Below are positions 12,456-20,357 of a stretch of 27,648 nucleotides of DNA, one piece after another. The position numbers and the translations under genes were made by a program. The stretch is from JAPLKX01 sp035530195. GTDB lineage: Bacteria; Hydrogenedentota; Hydrogenedentia; Hydrogenedentales; SLHB01. The notes under the pieces are model-generated. The model was not told the origin of the DNA and searched no databases. It saw only the letters and a list, made by a program, of their open reading frames with translations. The stretch is from contig DATKVG010000122.1 in NCBI GenBank assembly GCA_035530195.1, positions 1 through 27,648 on the forward strand. The letters are read 5' to 3'. Positions within the stretch are counted from its first letter, which is position 1, and every line of letters starts with the position of its first letter.

Positions 12456-13727
12456 ATGAGGTTCAGAATTTACACATTGGTTGGGATTTGTTTAGTGGCA
12501 GGAGTTGCGATGGCGGGGGACTGGCCGCAGTTTCAGGGGCCAACCCGGGATGGCGTATCGGCGGAAACGGGTTTGGCGCGGTCATGGGGCGAGGCGGGCC
12601 CGCCAGTACTTTGGACGTTCGGGCTTGGGGAAGGGTTTGCTTCGGCGGCAGTTCGTGATGGCGAGGTGTACATTTTGGATCGTGTGCAGAACCAGCAGGA
12701 CGTGCTGCGTTGCATTAACCTGAGTGATGGCAAGGAGTTATGGAATTTTGCGTACGATGCGCCGGGGAAAATCAGCCACAATGGGTCGAGAACCGCGCCG
12801 ACCGTGGATGAGAAGTACGTGTTTTCGGTGGGGATGCTTGGCGATTTTTATTGTATCGACCGGAAAACGCATCAGCCGGTCTGGAACAAGAACTTGGTGC
12901 GTGACTTTGGTGGGGAGAAGCCGGGTTGGGGCGTAGTGCAGTCGCCGTCGGTGTATGGGGAACTTGTGGTTGTTGCGCCACAGGCTCCTGGTGCGTATGT
13001 GGTTGCGTTTAAAAAGGATACGGGCGAGATAGTTTGGAAATCGGTGTCGCTTGGTTTGTTGGGATACAGTACGCCTGTGGTTACGAAACTGGCGGGCGTG
13101 GATCAGGTGGTGATGGTGGGCGCCTGCGACAAGGGCGGGAAAACCCCGGGTCAAGTGGCGGGCTTGTCGGTCGAGGACGGTTCGATGCTTTGGGCGTACC
13201 ACGGTTTCCAGTGCTACATCCCGATTCCGTACGCGGCGCCGCTGCCGGGCGACCGGCTGTTCGTGACGGGGGGATATAACGCGGGATCGGCGCTGATCAA
13301 GGTGAGTCATGACGGAGGCAAGTGGGCGGTCTCGGAAGTTTTCAAGACGGACCAGTGTGGCAGCCAGATTCACCAGCCGTTGTTTTACCAAGACCACCTG
13401 TACGTGAACAGCAACTCGAACGAGCGCGAGGACGGGATGATGTGCCTGACATTGGAAGGGCAGATCAAGTGGAAAACGGGCGGGTCGCTTGGCGCCACGA
13501 CGTTCGATCGGGGCGGGTTGATGCTGGCGGACGGGATGATCATTGCGCTCGATGGGAAAAAGGGCGTGCTGTACTTGGTCGAACCGTCGCCGGACGGGTT
13601 CAAACCGCTTGCGGATGCGAAGATTTTTTCGGGCAAGGAGATCTGGGCGCCGCTGGTGCTTTCGGACGGGAAACTGCTTGTGCGGAACCAGCAGGAGATG
13701 AAATGCCTGAATTTGAAAGGTTCTTGA
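12456..13727 (+). CDS. PQQ-like beta-propeller protein, exported (paralogue B)
   Basis: The 423-residue product has a signal peptide (MRFRIYTLVGICLVAGVAMA, cleavage after residue 20) and starts its mature part with GDWPQFQGPTRDG. Blades with tryptophan motifs follow (LSDGKELWNF, KDTGEIVWKS, EDGSMLWAY). It should be a soluble periplasmic propeller, since no second membrane segment is seen. There is no CXXCH and no clear catalytic motif, so quinone binding is unproven. The ATG at 12456 is chosen because the signal peptide begins there and GAGGTGG lies just upstream. A TTG at 12369 with a stronger ribosome site is in frame and would bury the signal peptide. It is the first gene of the plus-strand cluster and is 121 bp from the next propeller gene. 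Confidence 0.85.
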   Translation: MRFRIYTLVGICLVAGVAMAGDWPQFQGPTRDGVSAETGLARSWGEAGPPVLWTFGLGEGFASAAVRDGEVYILDRVQNQQDVLRCINLSDGKELWNFAYDAPGKISHNGSRTAPTVDEKYVFSVGMLGDFYCIDRKTHQPVWNKNLVRDFGGEKPGWGVVQSPSVYGELVVVAPQAPGAYVVAFKKDTGEIVWKSVSLGLLGYSTPVVTKLAGVDQVVMVGACDKGGKTPGQVAGLSVEDGSMLWAYHGFQCYIPIPYAAPLPGDRLFVTGGYNAGSALIKVSHDGGKWAVSEVFKTDQCGSQIHQPLFYQDHLYVNSNSNEREDGMMCLTLEGQIKWKTGGSLGATTFDRGGLMLADGMIIALDGKKGVLYLVEPSPDGFKPLADAKIFSGKEIWAPLVLSDGKLLVRNQQEMKCLNLKGS

Positions 13728-13728
13728 A

Positions 13729-13840
13729 GGACGGATCGGACGGATCCGACAGATCGGACTGATCGGACGAAAAGAGGGACACCCCCCAACAAAGGCGCGC
13801 TAACAAGCGCGGCGCTAACAAGCGCGGCGGGGGGCGTCCC
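13729..13840. repeat. GATCGGAC tandem repeat and a repeat-bearing hairpin
   Basis: Positions 13729-13769 carry a degenerate GGAC-GGATC-type tandem repeat right after the stop codon. Then 13776-13787 (GGGACACCCCCC) pairs with 13829-13840 with one mismatch, forming a long-loop hairpin. The loop contains two exact 15-bp units, CGCTAACAAGCGCGG, at 13798-13812 and 13813-13827. The hairpin ends nine bases before the next start codon. Confidence 0.65.
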
Positions 13841-13848
13841 GACGGCTT

Positions 13849-15297
13849 ATGAGTATAGCGCGTAATTTGATAGCGGTCGGCGCGGCGGGGTTGGTGTCGT
13901 TGTTGGTGGCGGGCGCGGCTCTTGCGTGGTGGCTGGCGCATGCGCCGGTTGCGGGTGTTGAGTTGCGCGTGCCGGGGCGGGACGGGCGGCCGGCTGGATC
14001 GCAATTGGCGGCGCGGGAAGTAGACCTGGCGGGGACATTCGTGAAGTTTGATACCGCCGCGGCGGATCTGCCCGGGGAGTGGGTGCGGTTTCGCGGTCCG
14101 GATTTCGACAACATCAGCAAACAGCCGGTGCGTCTGGCGGACACGTGGCCGGCGGGCGGTCCGCGCCGGTTGTGGCGAGTCGATTTGGGGGAAGGCCACG
14201 CGGCGCCGGTGGTGTGGTCGGGTCGTGTGTACGTGCTCGACTACGACGAAAAAGCCAAGGCGGACGCGATCCGGTGTTTCTCGCTCGAGGACGGTTCGGA
14301 ACTTTGGCGGCGGTCGTATTCGGTGATGGTGAAGCGCAACCACGGGATGTCGAGGACGGTTCCGTCGGTTGGTGCGGGCGGGTTGGTGACGTTTGGGCCA
14401 CGCTGTCACGTGGTGTGTGTGGACCCGGTCACGGGCGATTTTAAGTGGGGGGTCAATCTCGAGCGAAAATACGGATCGAGGGAGCCGCTGTGGTACGCGG
14501 GCCAGTGCCCGTTGATCGACGGGGTGCGGGTCATTTTGGCGCCGTGCGGGCCCGACGTGCTCATGATGGCGCTGGACCTGGAAACCGGCGAGGAGGTGTG
14601 GCGTACGGCCAACGCGGGGAAGTGGGACATGTCGCATTCGTCGATCATTCCGATGACGATCGCGGGGAAGCGGATGTACGTGTATTGCGCGGTGGGGGGT
14701 ATGTCGGGCGTTTCGGCGGAACCGGGAGACGCTGGGGCGTTGCTGTGGCAGGTGCCGTGGACGGCTCGGGTGGTTGCGCCGTCGCCGGTGCAACTCGAGG
14801 GGGGCAAGATTTTTCAGGCGGCGGGATACGGCAAGGGCGGGATGACGGTCGAGGTGGTCGAGAAGGGCGGGGCGTTTGAGGCGACGATCCTCGAGGAGCA
14901 CGATCCGAAAAGCGGGATCGCGTGCGAACAGCAGACGGCCATCTACCACGACGGGCTGCTCTATGCGATCATGCCGAAGGACGCGGGCGCGCTGCGCGGC
15001 GAGTTTGTCTGTTACAACCAGTATGGCACGCTGGTGTGGTCGAGCGGTGCGGAACACCGGTTTGGTCTTGGTCCGTTCCTGCTCGCGGACAACAAATTTT
15101 ACGTGCTCAACGACAACGGCACGCTTTCGATGCTTCGGGCGAGCCGGGACGGTTTCGAGCCGCTCGATCAGTCGCGGGTGCTCGATGGGCAGGACGCGTG
15201 GGGTCCGATTGCGCTGGCGGGGAATCGGATGCTGGTGCGGGACTCGATGCAGATGGTTTGCATCGACGTTGGCGCGAATCGGGAAAGGCCGTTATGA
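13849..15297 (+). CDS. PQQ-like beta-propeller protein, N-terminally anchored (paralogue C)
   Basis: The 482-residue product has an N-terminal hydrophobic segment at about residues 8-30 (IAVGAAGLVSLLVAGAALAW) with no clear cleavage site, so it is probably a signal anchor. A spacer then leads to WVRFRGPDFDN and propeller blades with LEDGSELWRRS, PVTGDFKWGV and LETGEEVWRT. The protein is predicted to face the periplasm. It lacks haem motifs. It is the first gene of a string in which every junction overlaps: its stop TGA at 15295-15297 lies inside the ATGA of the NHL-type gene. No strong ribosome site precedes the ATG; the G-run of the upstream hairpin is the only purine-rich stretch nearby. Its partners next door are Fe-S proteins, which suggests a structural or redox role in that complex. 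Confidence 0.82.
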   Translation: MSIARNLIAVGAAGLVSLLVAGAALAWWLAHAPVAGVELRVPGRDGRPAGSQLAAREVDLAGTFVKFDTAAADLPGEWVRFRGPDFDNISKQPVRLADTWPAGGPRRLWRVDLGEGHAAPVVWSGRVYVLDYDEKAKADAIRCFSLEDGSELWRRSYSVMVKRNHGMSRTVPSVGAGGLVTFGPRCHVVCVDPVTGDFKWGVNLERKYGSREPLWYAGQCPLIDGVRVILAPCGPDVLMMALDLETGEEVWRTANAGKWDMSHSSIIPMTIAGKRMYVYCAVGGMSGVSAEPGDAGALLWQVPWTARVVAPSPVQLEGGKIFQAAGYGKGGMTVEVVEKGGAFEATILEEHDPKSGIACEQQTAIYHDGLLYAIMPKDAGALRGEFVCYNQYGTLVWSSGAEHRFGLGPFLLADNKFYVLNDNGTLSMLRASRDGFEPLDQSRVLDGQDAWGPIALAGNRMLVRDSMQMVCIDVGANRERPL

Positions 15298-16226
15298 ACG
15301 AGGACACTGGAATGAAACGAAGGATGTTTCTTGCACTCGCGGGCAGCGCGGCTGTGGCCGCAGCAGCAGGCGTTGGACGCGCCTCCGCCGCAGAACCCGC
15401 CTGGCGCGTTACGACGATCCCTTTAGACATGAAAGCGCCGTCGGCGCTGGCGGTCGGTCCGGATGGCGCGATTTACGTTGCGGGCGAAGACGTGGTGATG
15501 ATGTTGAGTGCGGACGGACAGGCGCGGTTGCGGTTTGCGGTGCCGGGCCGGCCGGGCTGTTTGGCGATCACGCCCGACGGCAGGTTGCTGGCGGGTATGC
15601 GCGGGCATGTTGAAGTTTTGAAGACGGACGGATCGAAGGCGGGCGCGTGGCCGGACCTGGGGGATCGCGCGTGGCTGACGTCGATAGCGTGCGATGAAGA
15701 GAACGTGTACGTGGCGGATGCGGGGAACCGGATCGTTTGGCGGTTTGACGGGTGCGGCAAAATGCTGAACCGGATCGGCGAGAAGTTTATCGTGCCGAGC
15801 CCGTATTTCGATGTGGCCATAAATCCGATTGGGGAGCTTTGGGTGGTGAACCCGGGCATGCACGGGCTGGAGAACTACCGGCCGGGCGGCGACCTCGTCA
15901 GTTCGTGGCGCCGGCCGGGTATCGAGCCGGACTCTTTTTGCGGGTGCTGCAACCCGATTCACATTGCGTTCCGTACGGACAACTCGCTGGTGACGGCGGA
16001 GAAAGGCGTCGCCCGGATCAAGGTCTACTCGCCGGACACGACGCTGCTCGAGGTGGTTGCGGCGCCCGCGGCTGGGCCGACGCAAAACAGCGCGACGCTT
16101 GGCTGTAACATCGAGGCGGCCGTGGCGGATTTGGCCGTCGATGGGAAAAACCGTATTCTGGTGCTGAACAAGTTCGAGAAGGCGATTTTGGTTTACGAGC
16201 AACCCGCTGAAAAAGGAGCCGCGTAG
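15294..16226 (+). CDS. Tat-exported NHL-type beta-propeller with a CxCC group
   Basis: The 310-residue product carries a twin-arginine leader (MKRRMFLALAGSAAVAAAAG, from residue 7), so a folded or cofactor-loaded protein is probably exported. The mature part looks like NHL repeats: GPDGAIYVAGED, TPDGRLLAGMRG, NVYVADAGNRIVWRF and GKNRILVLNKF. Residues C216, C218 and C219 (DSFCGCCNPIHIAF) form a compact cysteine group, with another cysteine in LGCNIEA, and could bind a metal or Fe-S cluster together with its neighbours. The start at 15294 gives an ATGA overlap with the upstream gene; an ATG at 15312 directly in front of the twin arginines is equally plausible. It is coupled to the exported ferredoxin that follows, so the two probably act together on the outer face of the inner membrane. 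Confidence 0.8.
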   Translation: MNEDTGMKRRMFLALAGSAAVAAAAGVGRASAAEPAWRVTTIPLDMKAPSALAVGPDGAIYVAGEDVVMMLSADGQARLRFAVPGRPGCLAITPDGRLLAGMRGHVEVLKTDGSKAGAWPDLGDRAWLTSIACDEENVYVADAGNRIVWRFDGCGKMLNRIGEKFIVPSPYFDVAINPIGELWVVNPGMHGLENYRPGGDLVSSWRRPGIEPDSFCGCCNPIHIAFRTDNSLVTAEKGVARIKVYSPDTTLLEVVAAPAAGPTQNSATLGCNIEAAVADLAVDGKNRILVLNKFEKAILVYEQPAEKGAA

Positions 16227-16786
16227 TGGAAAGCAGGTTTGGGCGTCGCGATTTTATCCGGCTTGCGGCGACGGCTGCGGCGTGCGGGGCGGGATTTGCC
16301 GCGGTGCGCGCGAACAGCCCGGCGTGGACGTGGCAGCTCGACCCGTCGAAGTGCATGCAGTGCGGGCGATGCGCGACGGAGTGCGTGCTCGAACCGTCGG
16401 CGGTGAAATGTGTTCACTCGTTTCAGATCTGCGGGTATTGCGACCTCTGCAGCGGCTTTCTTGTGCAGGGTGCGAAAGTGCGCGACACCGGCGCGGAAAA
16501 CGAGTTGTGCCCGGTGGGCGCGTTGAAACGGCAGTTCATCGAGGCGCCGTTCTACCAGTACACGGCCGACGAAACGCTGTGCATCGGCTGCGGGAAGTGC
16601 GTGAAGGGTTGCGGGGCGTTTGGTAACGGCTCGCTGTACCTCCAGTGCAAGCAGGACCTGTGCTCGGGCTGCAACGAATGCGCGATTGCGCGGAATTGCC
16701 CGGCGAAGGCGTGGGAGCGCGTCCCGCTTGGCTCGCCGTACCTGCTTAAGACGCGCACCGCGCCGGGCGGCGGGAATCCCGCATGA
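16226..16786 (+). CDS. Tat-exported ferredoxin-like protein with four [4Fe-4S] motifs
   Basis: The 186-residue product begins with a twin-arginine leader (FGRRDFIRLAATAAACGAG, arginines at 7 and 8), then carries four cysteine groups. They are C43-C46-C49-C53, C69-C72-C75 with C95-P, C119-C122-C125-C129, and C146-C149-C152 with C158-P. This is the layout of NapG/DmsB-type electron-transfer subunits, which wire periplasmic enzymes to membrane quinol or Fe-S proteins. The start is GTG at 16226, sharing one base with the upstream stop TAG, with AAGGAG at 16213-16218. The stop overlaps the start of the membrane Fe-S gene as ATGA. A NapG-like partner for the NapH-like protein is the natural reading, but no nitrate reductase or other terminal enzyme is present. 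Confidence 0.88.
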   Translation: MESRFGRRDFIRLAATAAACGAGFAAVRANSPAWTWQLDPSKCMQCGRCATECVLEPSAVKCVHSFQICGYCDLCSGFLVQGAKVRDTGAENELCPVGALKRQFIEAPFYQYTADETLCIGCGKCVKGCGAFGNGSLYLQCKQDLCSGCNECAIARNCPAKAWERVPLGSPYLLKTRTAPGGGNPA

Positions 16787-18060
16787 GGATGCGCTTGGTG
16801 GCCATGGCGGTCGTTGTCGCAGTGTTTGTGGCTTTTCATGCGCAGGCGGAATTCCGGTTTCCGATGCCGGAGTTCGAGTCGGGTTACCAATACCCGCCGA
16901 TGAACACGCCGCCGCCTTCGCGAATCCCCGTGGCGATCGACGTCACCGTGCTGACGGTTGCGCTCGGCCTGACGGCGTACGCGGTGCTTCGCGCGCGGTC
17001 GCGCCGGCTGGTGTTTGTTTTGTCGGCGGCTTCGCTGGTTTACTTTGGTTTCTACCGTCAAGGATGCGTGTGCCCGGTTGGATCGGTGCAGAACGTATTT
17101 GAAATGCTGGTAGGGCGCGGGGTGGGTTTGCCGGTGGTGGTGGCGGTTTTTTTCCTGCTACCGCTGGTTTTCGCGCTGTACTTTGGGCGGGTGTTCTGCG
17201 CGGGGGTATGCCCGTTGGGGGCGGCGCAGGAGATGTGCGCGGTGTATCCGGTGCAGGTGCCTCGAACGGTGGAATCGGTGCTGGGTCTGCTCCCTTATGC
17301 GTATCTTGGGCTTGCGGGGGTCGGGGTGGCGACGGGTTCGGGGTATCTCATCTGCCGCTACGATCCGTTTGTCGGTTTTTTTCGGCGGGGCTCGAGTTTT
17401 TGGATGCTGATTGCGGGCGGTGTGCTGCTCGTCATCGGGATTTTCATCGCCAGGCCGTACTGCAGATACCTGTGCCCGTACGGCGTGCTGTTGCGATGGG
17501 CGTCGCGGTTTTCGAAGTGGCACGCGACCGTTACGCCGGCGGAATGCACGCAATGCCGGCTGTGCGAAGATGCGTGCCCCTATGCGGCGATTGTGTATCC
17601 GACGCCGGCCAACGCGCCGGTCTCGCGGAGGGAAGGCGCGCGGAAGATAGGCATACTTTTGGCGGCGACGCCGTTGATCATTGCGGCAGGCGGGCTGGCC
17701 GGTTACGGGCTCAGCAATACGCTGGCGCGGCTTCATCCGACGGTATGGCTTGCGGAACGGCTGGGGGCGGAAGAGACGGGCCGTGCGGCTGACGGGACTC
17801 CGATAAAAGTGTCGTTGGAAGTGGAGACATTCCAGGCCGGGCAGAAGACGGCGGACGAGTTGTATGCGGAGGCTGTGGCGGCGGCGGGGCAGTTCAAGCC
17901 GGTGTCGGCCGTTTTCGGTGCGTTTCTCGGGCTGGTGGTGGCGGGGCGGCTGCTTCGTCTTTCGGTAGTGCGGCAGCGGAAGGATTACGAGGCGGACAAG
18001 GCGTCGTGCCTGAGTTGCGCGCGGTGTTTTGATTATTGTCCGGTGGAGAAGAAGGGGTGA
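16783..18060 (+). CDS. NapH/NosR-like membrane [4Fe-4S] protein
   Basis: The 425-residue protein has a signal-like first helix (MRMRLVAMAVVVAVFVAFHA) and four to six further hydrophobic segments. The cysteine motifs are typical of the NapH/NosR/CcoG-type membrane family: C95xCP (GCVCPVGSVQN), C139xxxCP (FCAGVCPLG), C227xxxCP (YCRYLCPYG), a ferredoxin motif C255-C258-C261-C265P, and a C-terminal motif C409-C412-C415-C419P. These proteins carry electrons between quinols or cytoplasmic donors and periplasmic Fe-S partners. There is no FMN-binding domain such as NosR has at its N-terminus. The ATG overlaps the upstream stop as ATGA. It is the last gene of the first string and is followed by 540 bp of repeats. 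It is the best candidate for the transmembrane step of the proposed system. Confidence 0.85.
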   Translation: MRMRLVAMAVVVAVFVAFHAQAEFRFPMPEFESGYQYPPMNTPPPSRIPVAIDVTVLTVALGLTAYAVLRARSRRLVFVLSAASLVYFGFYRQGCVCPVGSVQNVFEMLVGRGVGLPVVVAVFFLLPLVFALYFGRVFCAGVCPLGAAQEMCAVYPVQVPRTVESVLGLLPYAYLGLAGVGVATGSGYLICRYDPFVGFFRRGSSFWMLIAGGVLLVIGIFIARPYCRYLCPYGVLLRWASRFSKWHATVTPAECTQCRLCEDACPYAAIVYPTPANAPVSRREGARKIGILLAATPLIIAAGGLAGYGLSNTLARLHPTVWLAERLGAEETGRAADGTPIKVSLEVETFQAGQKTADELYAEAVAAAGQFKPVSAVFGAFLGLVVAGRLLRLSVVRQRKDYEADKASCLSCARCFDYCPVEKKG

Positions 18061-18105
18061 GCAGAGAGTATTGAGGACACTGTGGACATTGTGACAGAGT
18101 GGAAC

Positions 18106-18265
18106 GGCACTACGATAAGGTTCTGGCTTCCGTGGCTGAAGCCGTTGAAAAGTCCCGCTGAAGCGGGCTATTAGAAAGGGCAGGCCCATACCACCCCATC
18201 TAAAGATGGGTGCAAAGAGGAGCCTGCTGAAGCAGGCTAAAAAAACTGGCAGTTATCGTAGTGCC
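18106..18265. mobile_element. MITE-like element, copy 1
   Basis: Terminal inverted repeats GGCACTACGATAA (18106-18118) and TTATCGTAGTGCC (18253-18265) are perfect. Inside lie three hairpins with a CTRAAG core: 18154-18167, 18195-18210 and 18221-18238. The 160-bp element encodes nothing and no transposase is present, so it is a non-autonomous element if it is mobile. Confidence 0.65.
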
Positions 18266-18355
18266 ATTTTGGACAAACTATACAGCGTGGACGGAGTGGA
18301 CAAAGAGAAAATGAAAGAATGGCCGCGGCGGTTTGAAGTTTGGACGGAGTGGAAC

Positions 18356-18516
18356 GGCACTACGATAAGGTTCTGGCTTCCGTGGCTGAAGCCATTGAAA
18401 AGTCCCGCTGAAGCGGGCTATTAGAAAGGGCAGGCCCATACCACCCCATCTAAAGATGGGTGCAAAGAGGAGCCTGCTGAAGCAGGCTAAAAAAAACTGG
18501 CAGTTATCGTAGTGCC
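18356..18516. mobile_element. MITE-like element, copy 2
   Basis: It has the same 13-bp terminal inverted repeats (18356-18368 and 18504-18516) and the same internal hairpins as copy 1. One extra A makes it 161 bp. It was probably made by the tandem duplication rather than by a separate insertion. Confidence 0.65.
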
Positions 18517-18599
18517 ATTCTGGACAAACTATACAGCGTGGACGGAGTGGACAAAGAGAAAATGAAAGAACGGCCGCGGCGGTTTGAAGTTCGGACGGA

Positions 18600-20357
18600 G
18601 TGGACAGCGTGGACAAAGTGAAAGAACGGCAGGCCCGGTTTAAGGTGCGGCCCGTGGCGCGGAACGCGTCGCTGGCGGTTGCGGTTGTTTCGGGCGCGTT
18701 CTCGGCCATTGTTGCTACGCTGCTGATCGCCAACTATGTCCAGATCCGATTTGCGGCGCCGCTTGACGACCCGGCCCTGATCGCATTGCGGCAGGAGATC
18801 ATCAAATCGCCCGCGGCCACGCCGGAACTCGTCGAGCAAATTGAGACGCTCGACCTGCTGGCGCGGAAAGCGTACCTCACGAGCCAGGGCCATATCCGTA
18901 CGGGCGCCTGGCTTTTGCTTGGGGGCGCGGGGGTTTTCCTGGCGGCGCTTCGGCTGGCGTCGAAATTCAAGCCGCGGGTCCCGGCTCCGGAAGCGGGGAC
19001 AGTTCCGGAAGATTATTGGCGATGGCGTTTGCAATCGCGGCGTTTTATCGGTGGGTTGGGCGTAGTTTTCGTGGCGTCGGCGCTTGTTGCGGCGTGGTTC
19101 ACCGATTTGAAGATTCCGAGTTCGTCGCTTGCGCCGACGAATTTTGTTCCGCCGGCGCCTCAAGTGACACCGCCAGACTGGGAGACCGTCCAGAAGAACT
19201 GGCCGTCTTTTCGTGGGCCGGGCTCTTATGGGGTAGCGTGGCACACGACGGCGCCGTCGGAATGGGACGGGGCGAGTGGCAAGAACATCAAATGGAAAGT
19301 CGAGATCCCGCTGCCGGGCCGGAATTCGCCGGTTGTGTGGGGCAACAGAGTGTTCCTCAGCGGGGCGACGGAAAGCCAGCGCGAGTTGTTCGGGTTCGAC
19401 GCGGACACCGGCCAGATTGTCTGGCGCTACGTGCTGGACGCGGTCCCCGGCGCCGCGCCGCCGAAAGTGGCCGAAGACACGGGGTATGCGGCGTCGACGA
19501 TGGTTGCGCACGGTTCGCAGGTGTTTGCGATTTTCCCGACGGGCGACGTGGTGGCGTGTGACTTTGATGGGAACTTGTTCTGGGAAAAGAACCTTGGGCT
19601 TCCGGACAACCACTACGGCCACAGTTCGTCGCTGCTGGCGTACGGCAACCTGCTGTTGGTGCAGTACGACCAGGCGAAGGGTGGGAAGCTGATCGCGCTG
19701 GATGTCTACGACGGGCGGGAGGCGTGGTCGGTTCCGCGCCAGTACATTTCGTGGTCGTCGCCGGCGTGCATTCCTTCGCCATTCGGGCCGCAGCTCATTC
19801 TCAACAGCGAGAAGAACGTTGATGCGTACGACCCGATCTCGGGGAAACTGCTGTGGCAGGTGGGATGCCTGGATGGCGAGGTTGCGCCAAGCCCGGCGTA
19901 CGGCGGCAGGATGATCTTCGTGGCGAACGAATACGCGATGGCCACGGCGCTGACGCTCGGCGGGACGGAACAGGCGCCCTCGGCGGAGGTTGCGTGGGAG
20001 TGGGATGAGGCGCTGCCGGACGTATCGAGCCCGGTGGGAGATGGGACGTACTTTTACGTGGCCACGTCGATGGGCTACGTCGTGTGCTTGGAGGCGGCAA
20101 GCGGAAAAGCGATGTGGGACCGGGAGTTCGACGAGGGTTTTTATTCGTCGCCTGTGGTTGTGGGCGATCGGGTGTTTGTGAGTGACAAGGCGGGCGTGAC
20201 CCACGTGTTCAAGACGGGCCCGGAATTTGTGTCGGTTGCGGATTCCGACCTGGGCGAGCCGATCTTTGCGACGCCGGCGTTTTTGGACAAGCGAATTTAC
20301 ATCAGGACGGAAAAGTACCTTTGGTGCGTGGCGGCGGAAGATGATGACTCAGCGTAA
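18600..20357 (+). CDS. PQQ-like beta-propeller protein with three N-terminal membrane helices (paralogue D)
   Basis: The 585-residue product starts with VDSVDKVKE-type sequence, followed by three hydrophobic segments at about 26-50, 100-118 and 150-172. The propeller begins with NWPSFRGPGSYG at about residue 201. Blade motifs include DADTGQIVWRY, DGREAWSV, SGKLLWQV and ASGKAMWDR. The topology puts the propeller in the periplasm. GTG at 18600 is the most upstream plausible start; GTG at 18609 is better spaced from GGACGGAG and is a real alternative. The first codons are part of a GTGGAC repeat and are partly duplicated twice upstream. The 3' end overlaps the NuoE-NuoF gene by 17 bp, so a membrane propeller is translationally coupled to a cytoplasmic NADH-oxidising subunit. 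That pairing is unusual and supports a shared complex. Confidence 0.8.
   Translation: MDSVDKVKERQARFKVRPVARNASLAVAVVSGAFSAIVATLLIANYVQIRFAAPLDDPALIALRQEIIKSPAATPELVEQIETLDLLARKAYLTSQGHIRTGAWLLLGGAGVFLAALRLASKFKPRVPAPEAGTVPEDYWRWRLQSRRFIGGLGVVFVASALVAAWFTDLKIPSSSLAPTNFVPPAPQVTPPDWETVQKNWPSFRGPGSYGVAWHTTAPSEWDGASGKNIKWKVEIPLPGRNSPVVWGNRVFLSGATESQRELFGFDADTGQIVWRYVLDAVPGAAPPKVAEDTGYAASTMVAHGSQVFAIFPTGDVVACDFDGNLFWEKNLGLPDNHYGHSSSLLAYGNLLLVQYDQAKGGKLIALDVYDGREAWSVPRQYISWSSPACIPSPFGPQLILNSEKNVDAYDPISGKLLWQVGCLDGEVAPSPAYGGRMIFVANEYAMATALTLGGTEQAPSAEVAWEWDEALPDVSSPVGDGTYFYVATSMGYVVCLEAASGKAMWDREFDEGFYSSPVVVGDRVFVSDKAGVTHVFKTGPEFVSVADSDLGEPIFATPAFLDKRIYIRTEKYLWCVAAEDDDSA

Larger units (their letters stand above)
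18097..18597. repeat. Tandem duplication of about 250 bp
   Basis: Unit 1 (18097-18346) and unit 2 (18347-18597) differ by a handful of substitutions and one extra A in an A-run. Such near identity implies a recent duplication or ongoing homogenisation. Confidence 0.85.
18061..18599. other. Intergenic region filled by a tandem duplication
   Basis: The region consists of a GTGGAC-rich left flank (18078-18105) and two near-identical units of 250 and 251 bp (18097-18346 and 18347-18597). Each unit holds one MITE-like element plus about 60 bp that resemble the 5' end of the following gene. An open frame at 18206-18424 is a by-product of the repeat and is not considered a gene. No convincing promoter or classical terminator is seen. 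Confidence 0.7.

Noticed and set aside
12456..13727. Reading the PQQ-like proteins as true quinoprotein dehydrogenases
   Set aside because: Only the blade tryptophan motifs are visible; no disulfide ring, haem domain or clear Ca2+/PQQ ligands could be identified, and BamB-like scaffolds share the same repeats.
18221..18247. Rho-independent terminator after the membrane Fe-S gene
   Set aside because: The hairpin is followed by A residues on the plus strand, not T residues, so it lacks the required U-tract for plus-strand transcripts; in the minus direction the U-run precedes the stem.
18206..18424. Small plus-strand open frame of 72 codons
   Set aside because: It is composed of the tandem repeat and MITE-like sequence and its end lies in a hairpin, so it is a by-product.
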